This document shows, in pieces, positions 24,633-33,571 of a DNA stretch of 58,043 nt. Every line of letters starts with the position of its first letter. Positions within the stretch are counted from its first letter, which is position 1. The stretch lies in contig CAAFZS010000065.1 of assembly GCA_900767595.1 (NCBI GenBank), positions 1 to 58,043 of the forward strand, given 5' to 3'. The position numbers were made by a program, and so were the translations under genes. This DNA is from Bacteroidales bacterium (GTDB taxonomy: Bacteria > Bacteroidota > Bacteroidia > Bacteroidales > Paludibacteraceae). The notes under the pieces were generated by a model, which did not search any database, was not told the DNA's origin, and saw only the letters and a list, made by a program, of their open reading frames with translations.

Positions 24633-27010
24633 CAATCAACCATCGTCACACCGGCACCGCCATGGTCGATATCGCCGTCGCGGAAATCCAACTTCCGTTT
24701 CTTTAAGTAATCGCGCACCAGTTGCTTGAGAGCACCGGTACCCGTACCGTGAAGAATCGTCACCTCACCGGCACCGACCATAATCGCGTCATCAATATAC
24801 GCAATCGTCTGTTCCAACGCCTCGTCAGCCCGCAATCCGCGCAGGTCTAACGTACGCTCAAAACGTAACTTATGCTGACGAATGGTGTTGCTAACCGTCG
24901 GATTCTGCGCTACCATCGATTTCGAAAGCGGCTTGAGGTCGCGGAAGTCGTGGAGGACTTTCTGACCGGAATTTCCGGAATTTCCGGAGTCTCCGGTATT
25001 TCCGGATTTTTCCACTTTCAATTTGAGGTTCTCCACCCTCGCTCTCGCTTCGCGCGTGCGCACTTTGTCCGCCTTGGCTTCTTTGATTTCCCGTATCGTG
25101 CGTTCGATAGTGGCGTTACTCTGCTGGAGTAGTTCGGCTGCCTCCTCTTGGGCTTTGGCCATCACCTCTTTTTTCTTGGCTTTCAGTCCGGCTATCTCCG
25201 TCTCGTAATAAGCAATCTTTTCCTCCAAATGCTTCTCCCGTTGGCGGATATTCTGCCGTTTATTCTCCCAATAACGCTTGTCGCGCGCTATATCTTGCAA
25301 AGACTTGTCATAATCAATATGTTCACTACCCACCAAGTCTGTTGCCTGTTGAATGATGGTTTCCGGAAGTCCTATCTGACGGGCAATCTCGATAGCAAAA
25401 CTACTGCCTGCCTGTCCTTGAGAGAGAACGAAAAGCGGTTTGAGTTGTCCCCTGTCATAGAGCATAGCCCCATTCTGTACGCCCTCCGTCTGCTCGGCAA
25501 AGTGTTTGAGGTTCGTATAGTGGGTTGTGATCACCCCAAATGCACCTTGCACCACTAACTGCGTCAGCACCGCCTCGGCGATAGCACCACCCAAAAGCGG
25601 CTCGGTACCCGTACCAAACTCATCAATGAGCAAGAGCGTGTGCTCATTAGCGTAGCGCACAAACGCTTTCATGTTTTTCAGGTGCGAGGAATAGGTAGAT
25701 AAGTCGTCTTCCATCGACTGTTCGTCACCGATATCGATCATCAGATGCTCAAACACACTCATTGTACTATCCTCCCGCAAAGGCACAAGCAGACCGCATT
25801 GTAACATATATTGGAGCAGTCCTACCGTCTTCAGGCACACCGATTTACCGCCCGCATTCGGTCCCGAAATAACTACCACACGATTTTGGGCATTGAGTTT
25901 AATATCTAAGGGAACCACTTTTGAACTTTCAACTTTTGAACTATCCGACTTCTTTAAACTTTCAACTTTAAACTTTAAACTATTCTCAAGAATCGGATTA
26001 CGCGCTTCGCGTAAGTCGATGATTGTATCCTCGCTTATTTGCGGCATAATCGCCTTCTGTTGTTGGGCAACAATCACTTTTGCCCGCACAAAATCCACGT
26101 GTGCCAGCAGTTGTTCTGCTTCTTGGATAGCCGGCATTTGGTCGCGTAACATTCCACTTACGGCTTGCAGAATACGAATACGTTCGCGTCCTTCCTCTCC
26201 CTCTAACTCGCGAATACGGTTATTCGCCTCCACCACCTGTTGGGGTTCTACATAGACGGTCTTGCCGGTAGCCGACTCGTCGTGTACGATACCGCCTAAA
26301 CGCCTTTTATAAGCAGGCGAAACAGGAATGACCAGTCGTCCCTCGCGCATCGTAGGTGCTACATCCTTTTCCACTATCCCTTCCGCTTGCGCTTGCCTTA
26401 GAATACCCATCAAGGCGCGGTTCGCACTCCCTTGCGCTTGGCGTAAGTCCTTACGGATACGCGCCAGTTCAGGCGAAGCCGAATCCGACAATTGACCATA
26501 GCGGTCAATCACCCTGTCTATCATCCGCAAGATCTCTTTTAAACTATCTACTTTTGAACTAGACGGCTTCTCTAAACTCTCCATACGGCTTTGCCGATCG
26601 TGCCCCTCGGGGCTAAGAACTCTACACTCTACACTCAAACTCCCCCATATCGGGAACCGATGGGAGTCCAGATGGCGGAAGAAATCGTCCAACCGACCCG
26701 CATAATCGAGGGTTTTGCGAAGATCGAAGAGTTCTTGTTCGTTGAGGTATAGTCCCACCACTCGAATACGCCCCACGGCTTCTCTCACGTCGGCTATCTC
26801 ACCCCGCGGGAAATCCAAAGAAGCGTCGGTCATGATGTGCCCCAGTTCCTCCGTCTCGCGCAACAAAGAGAGGATAGCCTCTTTATTCGTCAAGAAAGAG
26901 ATATCGGCTACGCGTTCTTTGCCGAGGGCGGACAGACAAGCCCCCTCCAACTGACTTCGGATGAGGGTAAAGTCTATTTTCTGTTCTATGTTGTCAGGAT
27001 AAACGGACAT
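24629..27010 (-). CDS. mutS2: MutS2 endonuclease / ribosome-rescue ATPase
   Basis: 793 aa. MutS core (domains III-V) without the mismatch-recognition domain: Walker A GPNAGGKS (~383-390), DEFGTGTEP Walker B, STYSSHLKNM, and THYTNLKHFAE. A coiled-coil arm follows (~565-660), then a C-terminal Smr nuclease domain (~715-793) with DLRG and HGTGTGAL. MutS2 limits recombination and in some bacteria acts on collided ribosomes. Three low-complexity inserts absent from the family's usual pattern lie at residues ~122-158, ~342-364 and ~662-682, all in linkers. The gene overlaps the DUF721 gene by 17 bases. Confidence 0.94.
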   Translation of the reverse strand: MSVYPDNIEQKIDFTLIRSQLEGACLSALGKERVADISFLTNKEAILSLLRETEELGHIMTDASLDFPRGEIADVREAVGRIRVVGLYLNEQELFDLRKTLDYAGRLDDFFRHLDSHRFPIWGSLSVECRVLSPEGHDRQSRMESLEKPSSSKVDSLKEILRMIDRVIDRYGQLSDSASPELARIRKDLRQAQGSANRALMGILRQAQAEGIVEKDVAPTMREGRLVIPVSPAYKRRLGGIVHDESATGKTVYVEPQQVVEANNRIRELEGEEGRERIRILQAVSGMLRDQMPAIQEAEQLLAHVDFVRAKVIVAQQQKAIMPQISEDTIIDLREARNPILENSLKFKVESLKKSDSSKVESSKVVPLDIKLNAQNRVVVISGPNAGGKSVCLKTVGLLQYMLQCGLLVPLREDSTMSVFEHLMIDIGDEQSMEDDLSTYSSHLKNMKAFVRYANEHTLLLIDEFGTGTEPLLGGAIAEAVLTQLVVQGAFGVITTHYTNLKHFAEQTEGVQNGAMLYDRGQLKPLFVLSQGQAGSSFAIEIARQIGLPETIIQQATDLVGSEHIDYDKSLQDIARDKRYWENKRQNIRQREKHLEEKIAYYETEIAGLKAKKKEVMAKAQEEAAELLQQSNATIERTIREIKEAKADKVRTREARARVENLKLKVEKSGNTGDSGNSGNSGQKVLHDFRDLKPLSKSMVAQNPTVSNTIRQHKLRFERTLDLRGLRADEALEQTIAYIDDAIMVGAGEVTILHGTGTGALKQLVRDYLKKRKLDFRDGDIDHGGAGVTMVDC
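24963..25025 (-). repeat. In-frame TTCCGGA repeat before the MutS2 Smr domain
   Basis: Five TTCCGGA-type units at 9-base spacing encode a Lys-Ser-Gly-Asn-Thr-Gly/Asn-Ser-Gly linker. Confidence 0.8.
25918..25985 (-). repeat. In-frame AAGTTTAAAGTTGAAAGTT-type repeat in mutS2
   Basis: On the minus strand, words of the type AAGTTTAAA, AAGTTGAAA and AGTTCAAAA repeat. They encode SLKFKVESLKKSDSSKVESS, placed just before the ATPase core. Confidence 0.8.
26535..26645 (-). repeat. In-frame repeat insert in the MutS2 N-terminal part
   Basis: Encodes CRVLSPEGHDRQSRMESLEK followed by PSSSKVDSLKE. It contains GTGTAGAGTGTAGAG and the 15-mer AACTAGACGGCTTCT (plus strand 26557-26571) that recurs in the glucosaminidase gene at 27762-27776. 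Confidence 0.8.
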
Positions 27011-27278
27011 CTTTGATTACTTCGGCTCCTAAGGCCTGATTAAACTTCTTGACTAACTCAAAGCGACATTCAAATAGTTGTTGGCGCAAAGCCGAACTGC
27101 TGAGTTTGACCTTCAGCACACCGTTCTGTATATCCACCGAACGCGTGAGGTTGGCGACGGTCTCCCCCATCAACTCTGCCCACAAAGCTACCGCCCTTCG
27201 CTCTAACAAAGGTTGCTCCAACTGATTTTCCCTCAGAAAATCCAAAACGGCTTGTCCTATCGACTGTGTTCCTTTCAA
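26994..27278 (-). CDS. DUF721 / DciA-like protein
   Basis: 94 aa, the normal size for the short DUF721 proteins of Bacteroidota. The pattern LxERRAVALWAELMGETVANLTRSVDIQNGVLKVKLSS...LRQQL matches the KH-like DciA core, and DciA loads the replicative helicase in bacteria lacking DnaC. No ATG fits; the start is TTG at 27276-27278, lying at the end of a tandem array, as for rimO. It overlaps mutS2 by 17 bases. Function by family only. Confidence 0.82.
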   Translation of the reverse strand: MKGTQSIGQAVLDFLRENQLEQPLLERRAVALWAELMGETVANLTRSVDIQNGVLKVKLSSSALRQQLFECRFELVKKFNQALGAEVIKDVRLS

Positions 27279-27315
27279 CTCTAAACCTGCTAAACTTGCT
27301 AAACCTGCTAAACTA
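27277..27315 (-). repeat. 9-bp tandem array joining glucosaminidase stop to DUF721 start
   Basis: On the minus strand TTTAGCAGG, TTTAGCAAG, TTTAGCAGG, TTTAGAG. The TAG stop of the upstream gene (27313-27315) abuts the first unit, and the last unit runs into the TTG start. Confidence 0.88.
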
Positions 27316-28299
27316 TTTTTTTTGTTTTACCAAAAAAATCTGCTGTCTCGTCTTAAAGATCTTCACCGAAGGATCTAACTCGTTCACCTCGTAGATGGTT
27401 TTGAGTTGCAGTCCTTCGCGCTGGCTGATGCTCCAAAGCGTTTCTCCCGGATGTACCCACATAAGCGATTTCTCTCCTCTCACATAGCGAGGTTTTTTAG
27501 TAACGAACACCCTATCTCCGGGTTTTAAGATATGTCCCTCCGCATCATTGTATTGACGCAAGGTGCGCTCTTTCATATTGAGTTGATAGGCAATAGTGGC
27601 ATACGTATCGCCTTCGCGCGCGAAATAAAAAGGTGTATGATTAACCTTCTCTTTCGGGTGGGCGGCATAGAAAGCTTTACGCTCCTGTTTGACGGTCTTC
27701 ACCTCCACCCACATCTCACCGGCTTCGTTCGGAACGACAATTTCTGAACTATCAACTTCTAAACTAGACGGCTTCTTTCCACTATCCACTATCCACTTTC
27801 CACTATCCGCAATCGTATCCAGTCCGTAGTTCTCGATGATAGCAATGAGTTTGGTTGCATAGCTGGGATCGGTAGCATAGCCGCAGGCGCTCAATCCTTG
27901 TGCCCAACGGCGATAATCGACGATATCCAATTCGTACAGAGGTGCATAACGGCTGCGACGCAGGAAAAGGGCGTGATCTTCAAAACTCTCCTCCGCGTTG
28001 TTATAGACACGGAAGCACTCGCCCTTGCGGTCATCGTCATAGTAGTAGGATCCGCCCAACCAATCGCTCGTACATTTGATACCGAAATGGTTGTTGGCTT
28101 TTTGTGCTAGTTCCGATTGACCGGCCGAGGATTCCAGCAGTCCTTGCGCCAAGGTGATGCAAGCGGGAATACCATAATTCTGCTGTTGCTCAACGGCCAA
28201 TTTTTTCCATTGGTCAATGTAAGTAAGATACCTGGTGTTTTGCGCGGCAAACACCCCACAAGTGCTCAAAAGAGCAATAAAAAAGAGGATTTTTTTCAT
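27313..28299 (-). CDS. Glucosaminidase (FlgJ/GH73-type) with two LysM domains
   Basis: 328 aa. Signal peptide MKKILFFIALLSTCGVFA. Residues ~25-155 are a mannosyl-glycoprotein endo-beta-N-acetylglucosaminidase domain: GIPACITLAQGLLESSAGQS with the catalytic Glu, NNHFGIKC, and YRRWAQGLSACGYATDPSYA. Two LysM repeats follow (~230-270 FYFAREGDTYATIA, and ~280-325 MWVHPGETLWSIS). It cleaves peptidoglycan in the periplasm or at the surface, in growth or separation. The linker (~163-186) is a low-complexity insert containing KPSSLEVDSS, related to the MutS2 insert. Its promoter overlaps that of sdhC in the divergent region. Confidence 0.92.
   Translation of the reverse strand: MKKILFFIALLSTCGVFAAQNTRYLTYIDQWKKLAVEQQQNYGIPACITLAQGLLESSAGQSELAQKANNHFGIKCTSDWLGGSYYYDDDRKGECFRVYNNAEESFEDHALFLRRSRYAPLYELDIVDYRRWAQGLSACGYATDPSYATKLIAIIENYGLDTIADSGKWIVDSGKKPSSLEVDSSEIVVPNEAGEMWVEVKTVKQERKAFYAAHPKEKVNHTPFYFAREGDTYATIAYQLNMKERTLRQYNDAEGHILKPGDRVFVTKKPRYVRGEKSLMWVHPGETLWSISQREGLQLKTIYEVNELDPSVKIFKTRQQIFLVKQKK
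27741..27810 (-). repeat. In-frame repeat insert in the glucosaminidase gene
   Basis: Contains CCACTATCCACTATCCA-type repeats and the 15-mer AACTAGACGGCTTCT shared with mutS2. Encodes KPSSLEVDSS and flanking repeats. Confidence 0.8.
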
Positions 28300-28318
28300 C
28301 TTTCTTCAAAATTTGCTA

Positions 28319-28350
28319 CAAAAGTACAACTTTTTTTGCATATATGCAAA
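28319..28350 (-). promoter_or_regulatory. Promoter of the glucosaminidase-mutS2 operon
   Basis: Minus-strand TTTG at 28347-28350, 20-base spacer, TACTTTTG at 28319-28326. The -33 box lies in the palindrome TTTGCATATATGCAAA (28335-28350) shared with the sdh promoter. Confidence 0.8.
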
Positions 28351-28366
28351 TATTTTCGTATCTTTG
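28335..28366 (+). promoter_or_regulatory. sdhCAB promoter
   Basis: TTTG (28335-28338), 20-base spacer, TATCTTTG (28359-28366). The other half of the shared palindrome gives the opposite promoter. Confidence 0.85.
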
Positions 28367-28439
28367 CACGCCTAATTTGGAAAAATGTAGATTACTAAAT
28401 AAATAAATCATAAATTATAAATTAAAATTCCATTTTATT

Positions 28440-29135
28440 ATGTGGTTAAAAGATTCATCTATTGGTCGTAAACTCGTAATGAGTATTACCGGCTTATGTC
28501 TGGTTTTTTTCCTTCTCTTCCATGGTTGCATGAATGTGGCTTTGGTTTTCTCGGAGGAGGCTTATAACTGGATCTGCTCCGTATTAGGAGCCAACTGGTA
28601 CGCGATTGTAGGTACGTTAGGATTAGCTTTCTTAATCTTCGTCCACTTTTGCTATGCCTTTTATCTTACCATTCAAAACCTGCGTGCGCGTGGTAACGAC
28701 CGTTATGCCGTTACAGCTCGTCAGCAAGGCGTTGATTGGGAGTCGAAGAACATGTTAGTATTAGGTATCTGCGTGATCGGATTCCTTGTACTGCACTTGG
28801 CTAACTTCTGGTTCAAGATGCAGTTCGCCGAACTGACCGGCATTGAGACCAGTGCTTTCAATCCTCAAGACGGTGCAGGTCTGGTGAAGTTTATGTTTGC
28901 CGGCAATGGGGTCTGGAGTATCGTTCTTTGCGTACTGTACCTCATTTGGCTTGCTGCTTTGTGGTTGCACTTGAACCACGGTATCTGGTCTGCTCTCCAC
29001 ACCTTAGGTTGGAGTAACCTCATCTGGCTCAAACGCATCAAAGTGATTGGTACCATCTTCGCTACCTTGGTAGTACTGCCCTTCGTAGCCGTCGTACTTT
29101 TCTACCTCGGAATGGGTGTACAAGCAATGCTCTAA
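28440..29135 (+). CDS. sdhC: Succinate dehydrogenase/fumarate reductase cytochrome b subunit
   Basis: 231 aa, five membrane helices. Candidate heme-ligand histidines are FHGCMN (~28), VHFCYAF (~76), VLHLANFW (~119) and LHLNHGIW (~179), as in the diheme single-subunit type B anchors of Bacteroidota and Wolinella. It anchors SdhA and SdhB to the inner membrane and exchanges electrons with menaquinone. In gut Bacteroidales the complex mainly works as fumarate reductase in the succinate-forming pathway. The leader is about 70 bases and AT-rich. Confidence 0.95.
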   Translation: MWLKDSSIGRKLVMSITGLCLVFFLLFHGCMNVALVFSEEAYNWICSVLGANWYAIVGTLGLAFLIFVHFCYAFYLTIQNLRARGNDRYAVTARQQGVDWESKNMLVLGICVIGFLVLHLANFWFKMQFAELTGIETSAFNPQDGAGLVKFMFAGNGVWSIVLCVLYLIWLAALWLHLNHGIWSALHTLGWSNLIWLKRIKVIGTIFATLVVLPFVAVVLFYLGMGVQAML

Positions 29136-29160
29136 AACTAACGACTAATAACTAAATACT
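29134..29160 (+). repeat. 7-bp ACTAANN array between sdhC and sdhA
   Basis: ACTAACG, ACTAATA, ACTAAAT follow the sdhC TAA stop. The same unit fills the proS-pdxB junction. Confidence 0.75.
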
Positions 29161-29166
29161 GGAAAT

Positions 29167-31158
29167 ATGGCAACAAAGAAAACTGAAACTGCAAAAATCA
29201 TCACGCCTGAAATGGCGAAGATTCCGCAGGGTCCATTGGAGAAGAAATGGACGAATTACAAAGACCATCAAAAACTGGTCAATCCTGCCAATAAACGTCG
29301 TTTGGACATTATCGTTGTAGGTACGGGTCTTGCCGGTGCATCCGCAGCCGCTACCTTAGCAGAGCTGGGCTTTAATGTGCTCAACTTCTGCATTCAGGAT
29401 AGTCCTCGTCGTGCGCACTCGATTGCTGCGCAAGGTGGTATCAATGCCGCTAAGAACTATCAAAACGATGGTGACTCCGTTTATCGTCTCTACTATGACA
29501 CCATCAAGGGTGGTGACTATCGTGCTCGCGAAGCGAACGTGTATCGTTTGGCGGAAGTAAGTAATAACATCATCGACCAATGTGTAGCACAAGGTGTTCC
29601 TTTTGCTCGCGAATACGGAGGTCTGTTGGACAACCGTTCGTTCGGTGGTGCCCAAGTCTCCCGTACTTTCTATGCGAAAGGTCAAACCGGTCAACAGCTG
29701 CTGCTGGGTGCGTATAGCGCATTGAGCCGTCAGATTGGTAAGGGCAAAGTGAAGATGTATAACCGTCACGAGATGTTAGACATTGTCCTCGTCAAAGACG
29801 CGGACGGTGTAGAACGCGCTCGTGGTATCATCGCCCGTAACCTCATCACCGGTCGTATTGAGCGTTACTTCGGTCACGCAGTCGTTATCGCTTCCGGCGG
29901 TTATGGTAACACGTTCTTCCTTTCCACCAACGCGATGGCTTCCAATGGTTCGGCAGCTATGCAGATCTACCGCAAGGGTGCGTATTTCGCTAATCCTTGC
30001 TATGCGCAGATCCACCCGACCTGTATCCCTAAGCATGGTGACTTCCAATCGAAACTGACCCTGATGTCCGAGTCGTTGCGTAACGATGGCCGTATCTGGG
30101 TTCCTAAGAAACTCGAAGACGCACAGAAACTGCAACGCGGTGAGATCAAGGGTCGTGACATCCCCGAAGAGGATCGTGACTACTACTTGGAGCGCCGTTA
30201 TCCGGCATTCGGTAACCTCGTTCCCCGTGACGTGGCTTCGCGTGCTGCTAAGGAGCGTTGCGACAAGGGCTATGGTGTGAACAACACCGGTCTGGCGGTC
30301 TTCCTCGATTTCAGTGACGCTATCCAACGCCTCGGTAAGGATGTAGTAGCGCAGAAATATGGTAACCTGTTCCAGATGTATGAGAAGATCGTGGACGAGA
30401 ACCCGTACGAGAACCCGATGATGATCTTCCCCGCTATCCACTATACGATGGGTGGTATCTGGGTGGACTACGAACTGCAAACCTCCATCAAGGGTCTGTT
30501 CTGTATCGGTGAAGCGAACTTCTCCGACCACGGAGCCAACCGCTTGGGTGCTTCCGCATTGATGCAGGGTCTGGCAGATGGTTATTTCGTTATTCCTTAT
30601 ACTATTCAGAACTACTTAAGCGACCAGATTGGTGTACCTCGTATGTCCACCGACCTGCCCGAGTTTGCCGCAGCCGAGAAAGGCGTTCAAGATAAGATTG
30701 ACCGCTTGATGGCTATCCAAGGTAAACGTTCTGTGGATTCTATCCACAAGGAGTTGGGTCTTGCTATGTGGGACTTCGTAGGTATGGGCCGTACGGCAGA
30801 GAGCCTGAAAACCGCTATCGAGAAGATTGACGCTATCAAGAAAGAGTTCTGGACGAACGTTTATATCCCGGGTGAGGCCGATGGTCTGAACAACGAGTTG
30901 GAGAAAGCGTTGCGTCTAAGCGACTTCATCGAGATTGGCCGTCTGATGGCGGTGGACGCCCTCAACCGTGAGGAGTCTTGCGGTGGTCACTTCCGTGAGG
31001 AGTACCAGACCGAAGAAGGTGAAGCCTTGCGTCAAGACGATAAGTTCAGCTATGTAGCTTGTTGGAAATATACGGGTGAAGACAGCGAACCCGAGCTCAT
31101 CAAGGAGCCGCTCGACTACGAGTTCACCGAACGTAAAACACGTAACTATAAAGCATAA
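29167..31158 (+). CDS. sdhA: Succinate dehydrogenase/fumarate reductase flavoprotein subunit
   Basis: 663 aa. Rossmann FAD motif [17 protein letters not shown] (~residues 53-69). The flavinylation loop is [14 protein letters not shown], in which the His carries covalent FAD. Substrate-site stretches are [40 protein letters not shown] and the capping-domain region with [15 protein letters not shown]. Catalyses succinate-fumarate interconversion on the cytoplasmic face. Sits between sdhC and sdhB (5-base gap to sdhB). Strong codon bias with many CGT and GGT codons suggests high expression. Confidence 0.97.
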   Translation: MATKKTETAKIITPEMAKIPQGPLEKKWTNYKDHQKLVNPANKRRLDIIVVGTGLAGASAAATLAELGFNVLNFCIQDSPRRAHSIAAQGGINAAKNYQNDGDSVYRLYYDTIKGGDYRAREANVYRLAEVSNNIIDQCVAQGVPFAREYGGLLDNRSFGGAQVSRTFYAKGQTGQQLLLGAYSALSRQIGKGKVKMYNRHEMLDIVLVKDADGVERARGIIARNLITGRIERYFGHAVVIASGGYGNTFFLSTNAMASNGSAAMQIYRKGAYFANPCYAQIHPTCIPKHGDFQSKLTLMSESLRNDGRIWVPKKLEDAQKLQRGEIKGRDIPEEDRDYYLERRYPAFGNLVPRDVASRAAKERCDKGYGVNNTGLAVFLDFSDAIQRLGKDVVAQKYGNLFQMYEKIVDENPYENPMMIFPAIHYTMGGIWVDYELQTSIKGLFCIGEANFSDHGANRLGASALMQGLADGYFVIPYTIQNYLSDQIGVPRMSTDLPEFAAAEKGVQDKIDRLMAIQGKRSVDSIHKELGLAMWDFVGMGRTAESLKTAIEKIDAIKKEFWTNVYIPGEADGLNNELEKALRLSDFIEIGRLMAVDALNREESCGGHFREEYQTEEGEALRQDDKFSYVACWKYTGEDSEPELIKEPLDYEFTERKTRNYKA

Positions 31159-31163
31159 AAATC

Positions 31164-31919
31164 ATGGATTCCTACATAAACATTAAAGTGAAGGTTTGGC
31201 GTCAAGCCGGACCGAAGGCGCAAGGTCATTTTGAGACCTACGAACTCAATCACATCTTCCAAGGTGCATCGTTCCTGGAGATGATGGATATTCTCAACGA
31301 GCAACTCATTGCTGAGCATAAGGATCCTATTGCCTTCGACCACGATTGCCGTGAAGGTATTTGCGGTATGTGCTCGATGTATGTCAATGGTCACCCTCAT
31401 GGACCCGACAGTGCTATCACCACGTGCCAACTGCACATGCGTAAGTTCAAGGATGGCGAAACGATTACCGTAGAACCTTGGCGTTCTCGCGCGTTCCCTG
31501 TTATCAAGGACTTGATGGTCGATCGTGGTGCATACGATAAGATCATGCAAGCCGGCGGTTTCGTATCCGTTAACACGGGTGGTGTACCGGACGCTAACGC
31601 TATCGCTATTCCCAAGCCCGTAGCTGACGAGGCTATGGACGCTGCTTCCTGCATCGGTTGCGGTGCTTGCGCAGCCGCTTGTAAGAACGGTAGTGCTATG
31701 CTTTTCGTAGCTGCTAAGGTTAGCCAACTCGCTCTGCTGCCGCAAGGTAAGATCGAGGGTGCTAAGCGTGCTAAAGCGATGATTGCGAAGATGGACGAAC
31801 TCGGTTTCGGTAACTGCACCAATACCGGTGCTTGCGCAGCCGAGTGTCCTAAGTCCGTTAGCTTGGCTAATATCGCTCGCCTCAACCGCGAGTTCATCTG
31901 CGCTAAGTTCAAAGACTAA
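31164..31919 (+). CDS. sdhB: Succinate dehydrogenase/fumarate reductase iron-sulfur subunit
   Basis: 251 aa. The 2Fe-2S site is [15 protein letters not shown] plus a downstream Cys (TTCQLHM). The 4Fe-4S site is [11 protein letters not shown], and the 3Fe-4S-type site is [12 protein letters not shown]. It relays electrons between the flavoprotein and the heme anchor. Last gene of the operon, closed by a strong hairpin terminator at 31941. Confidence 0.97.
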   Translation: MDSYINIKVKVWRQAGPKAQGHFETYELNHIFQGASFLEMMDILNEQLIAEHKDPIAFDHDCREGICGMCSMYVNGHPHGPDSAITTCQLHMRKFKDGETITVEPWRSRAFPVIKDLMVDRGAYDKIMQAGGFVSVNTGGVPDANAIAIPKPVADEAMDAASCIGCGACAAACKNGSAMLFVAAKVSQLALLPQGKIEGAKRAKAMIAKMDELGFGNCTNTGACAAECPKSVSLANIARLNREFICAKFKD

Positions 31920-31940
31920 TCCGTTTCCGGTTTCTAAATA

Positions 31941-31970
31941 AAGAAGGCTCACCAATCGTGAGCCTTCTTT
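31941..31970. terminator. Bidirectional terminator between sdhB and proS
   Basis: AAGAAGGCTCAC pairs perfectly with GTGAGCCTTCTT (12 bp, loop caatc), with short T/A runs on each side. Located between convergent stops. Confidence 0.85.
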
Positions 31971-31990
31971 GTGTCTAATGAAATAAAATA

Positions 31991-33481
31991 TTAATACGCA
32001 ATGGCGAAGACGACGCGGCCGGCACTGGGTTTGCCCGTGACCATGCACTTGCCCGGTTCGTTCTTGTGACCCGGAAGGTCTGCCAACGGGATACAACGGA
32101 TAGTTGCCTTCGTATCCTCCTTGATCTTCTCCTCCGTCTCGGGCGTTCCGTCCCAATGGCAAAGCAAGAAACCGCCCTTCTGTATCTCCTCCTTAAACTC
32201 CTCATACGAATTGACCTCGCGCGTATTGGCAATGCGGAAATCCAAGGCTTTCTTATAGATATTTGCCTGTATCTCTTCCAGCAAGCCTAAGATACGCTCC
32301 TCTATTCCCTCCAAAGCTACGGTCTCCTTGGTCATCGTATCACGACGAGCCACCTCGATCGTGCCATTCTCTAAGTCGCGACCACCCATAGCCAAACGGA
32401 CAGGTACACCCTTGAGCTCGTAATCAGCGAACTTATAACCCGGAGTCGATTTCTCAGATGCATCCACTTGTACGCGGATACCCTTGGCTTTGAGGTTATC
32501 CATAATCGGATTGATCTTCGCTAAGATAGCGTCCAACTGACTCTGCTCCTTGAAGATAGGAACCATCACCACTTGGATAGGAGCCAAATGCGGCGGCAAA
32601 ACGAGACCGTTATCGTCCGAGTGGGTCATGATGAGCGCACCCATCAAACGAGTGGACACACCCCACGAGGTAGCCCATACATATTCGTATTTATTCTCCT
32701 TACTCAAGAACTGCACATCAAAACTCTTGGCGAAGTTCTGTCCGAGGAAGTGACTCGTACCCGCCTGCAATGCCTTACCATCCTGCATCATCGCTTCAAT
32801 GCAATATGTATTGAGGGCACCGGCAAAACGCTCATTGGGCGATTTTACACCCTTCACTACCGGAATAGCCATCACGTTCTCGGCAAAGTCAGCATACACA
32901 TCCAACATCGCGCGTGCATAATCCTCCGCTTCCTCTTTCGTGGCGTGAGCCGTATGGCCTTCCTGCCACAAGAACTCCGCCGTACGCAGGAACAGACGCG
33001 TACGCATCTCCCAACGCATCACATTGCACCACTGATTGCAAAGAATAGGCAGGTCACGATAGGACGAGATCCAGTTCTTGTACGTGGACCAGATGATCGT
33101 TTCCGAAGTAGGACGGATAATCAGTTCCTCCTCCAGTTTGGCGTTCGGGTCAACCACTACGCCTTTGCCGTTTGGATCGTTCATCAAACGATGGTGGGTC
33201 ACCACAGCGCACTCTTTAGCAAAACCCTCTACGTGTTCCGCCTCGCGACTGAGGAAAGACTTGGGGATAAGCAAGGGGAAATAAGCATTCTTCACGCCCT
33301 GTTGCTTAAAACGACGATCCAACTCTTGTTGTATCGTTTCCCAGATGGCGTAGCCATAAGGTTTGATGACCATACACCCGCGAACAGCCGATTGCTCCGC
33401 TAAGTCCGCTTTTACAACTAATTCGTTGTACCACTTAGAATAATCCTCACTACGAGGAGTCAGTTTTTGAAAGTTTGCCAT
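31991..33481 (-). CDS. proS: Prolyl-tRNA synthetase, short (archaeal/eukaryal-like) type
   Basis: 496 aa. Class II synthetase: motif 1 region [16 protein letters not shown], motif 2 [25 protein letters not shown], motif 3 and an anticodon-binding domain ([30 protein letters not shown]). It lacks the large editing insertion of the bacterial long form, which places it in the short group common in Bacteroidota. The C-terminus ends in Tyr (VVFAIAY), a hallmark of that group. Likely cotranscribed with pdxB and panC, with a possible extra promoter inside pdxB. Confidence 0.95.
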   Translation of the reverse strand: MANFQKLTPRSEDYSKWYNELVVKADLAEQSAVRGCMVIKPYGYAIWETIQQELDRRFKQQGVKNAYFPLLIPKSFLSREAEHVEGFAKECAVVTHHRLMNDPNGKGVVVDPNAKLEEELIIRPTSETIIWSTYKNWISSYRDLPILCNQWCNVMRWEMRTRLFLRTAEFLWQEGHTAHATKEEAEDYARAMLDVYADFAENVMAIPVVKGVKSPNERFAGALNTYCIEAMMQDGKALQAGTSHFLGQNFAKSFDVQFLSKENKYEYVWATSWGVSTRLMGALIMTHSDDNGLVLPPHLAPIQVVMVPIFKEQSQLDAILAKINPIMDNLKAKGIRVQVDASEKSTPGYKFADYELKGVPVRLAMGGRDLENGTIEVARRDTMTKETVALEGIEERILGLLEEIQANIYKKALDFRIANTREVNSYEEFKEEIQKGGFLLCHWDGTPETEEKIKEDTKATIRCIPLADLPGHKNEPGKCMVTGKPSAGRVVFAIAY

Positions 33482-33489
33482 TATTGTGT

Positions 33490-33570
33490 TTAGTTTTTAG
33501 TCGTTAGTTTTTAGTCGTTAGTTTTTAGTCGTTAGTTTTTAGTCGTTAGTTTTTAGTCGTTAGTTTTAGT
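33490..33570 (-). repeat. 7-bp array filling the pdxB-proS junction
   Basis: About twelve minus-strand ACTAANN units (alternating ACTAACG and ACTAAAA) cover almost the whole gap between the pdxB TAG stop (33572-33574) and the proS start (33481). Confidence 0.92.
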
Positions 33571-33571
33571 G

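Noticed and set aside
33490..33570. CRISPR-like or regulatory iteron array before proS
   Set aside because: The period is 7 bases with no spacers; it is a simple tandem filling the stop-to-start gap.
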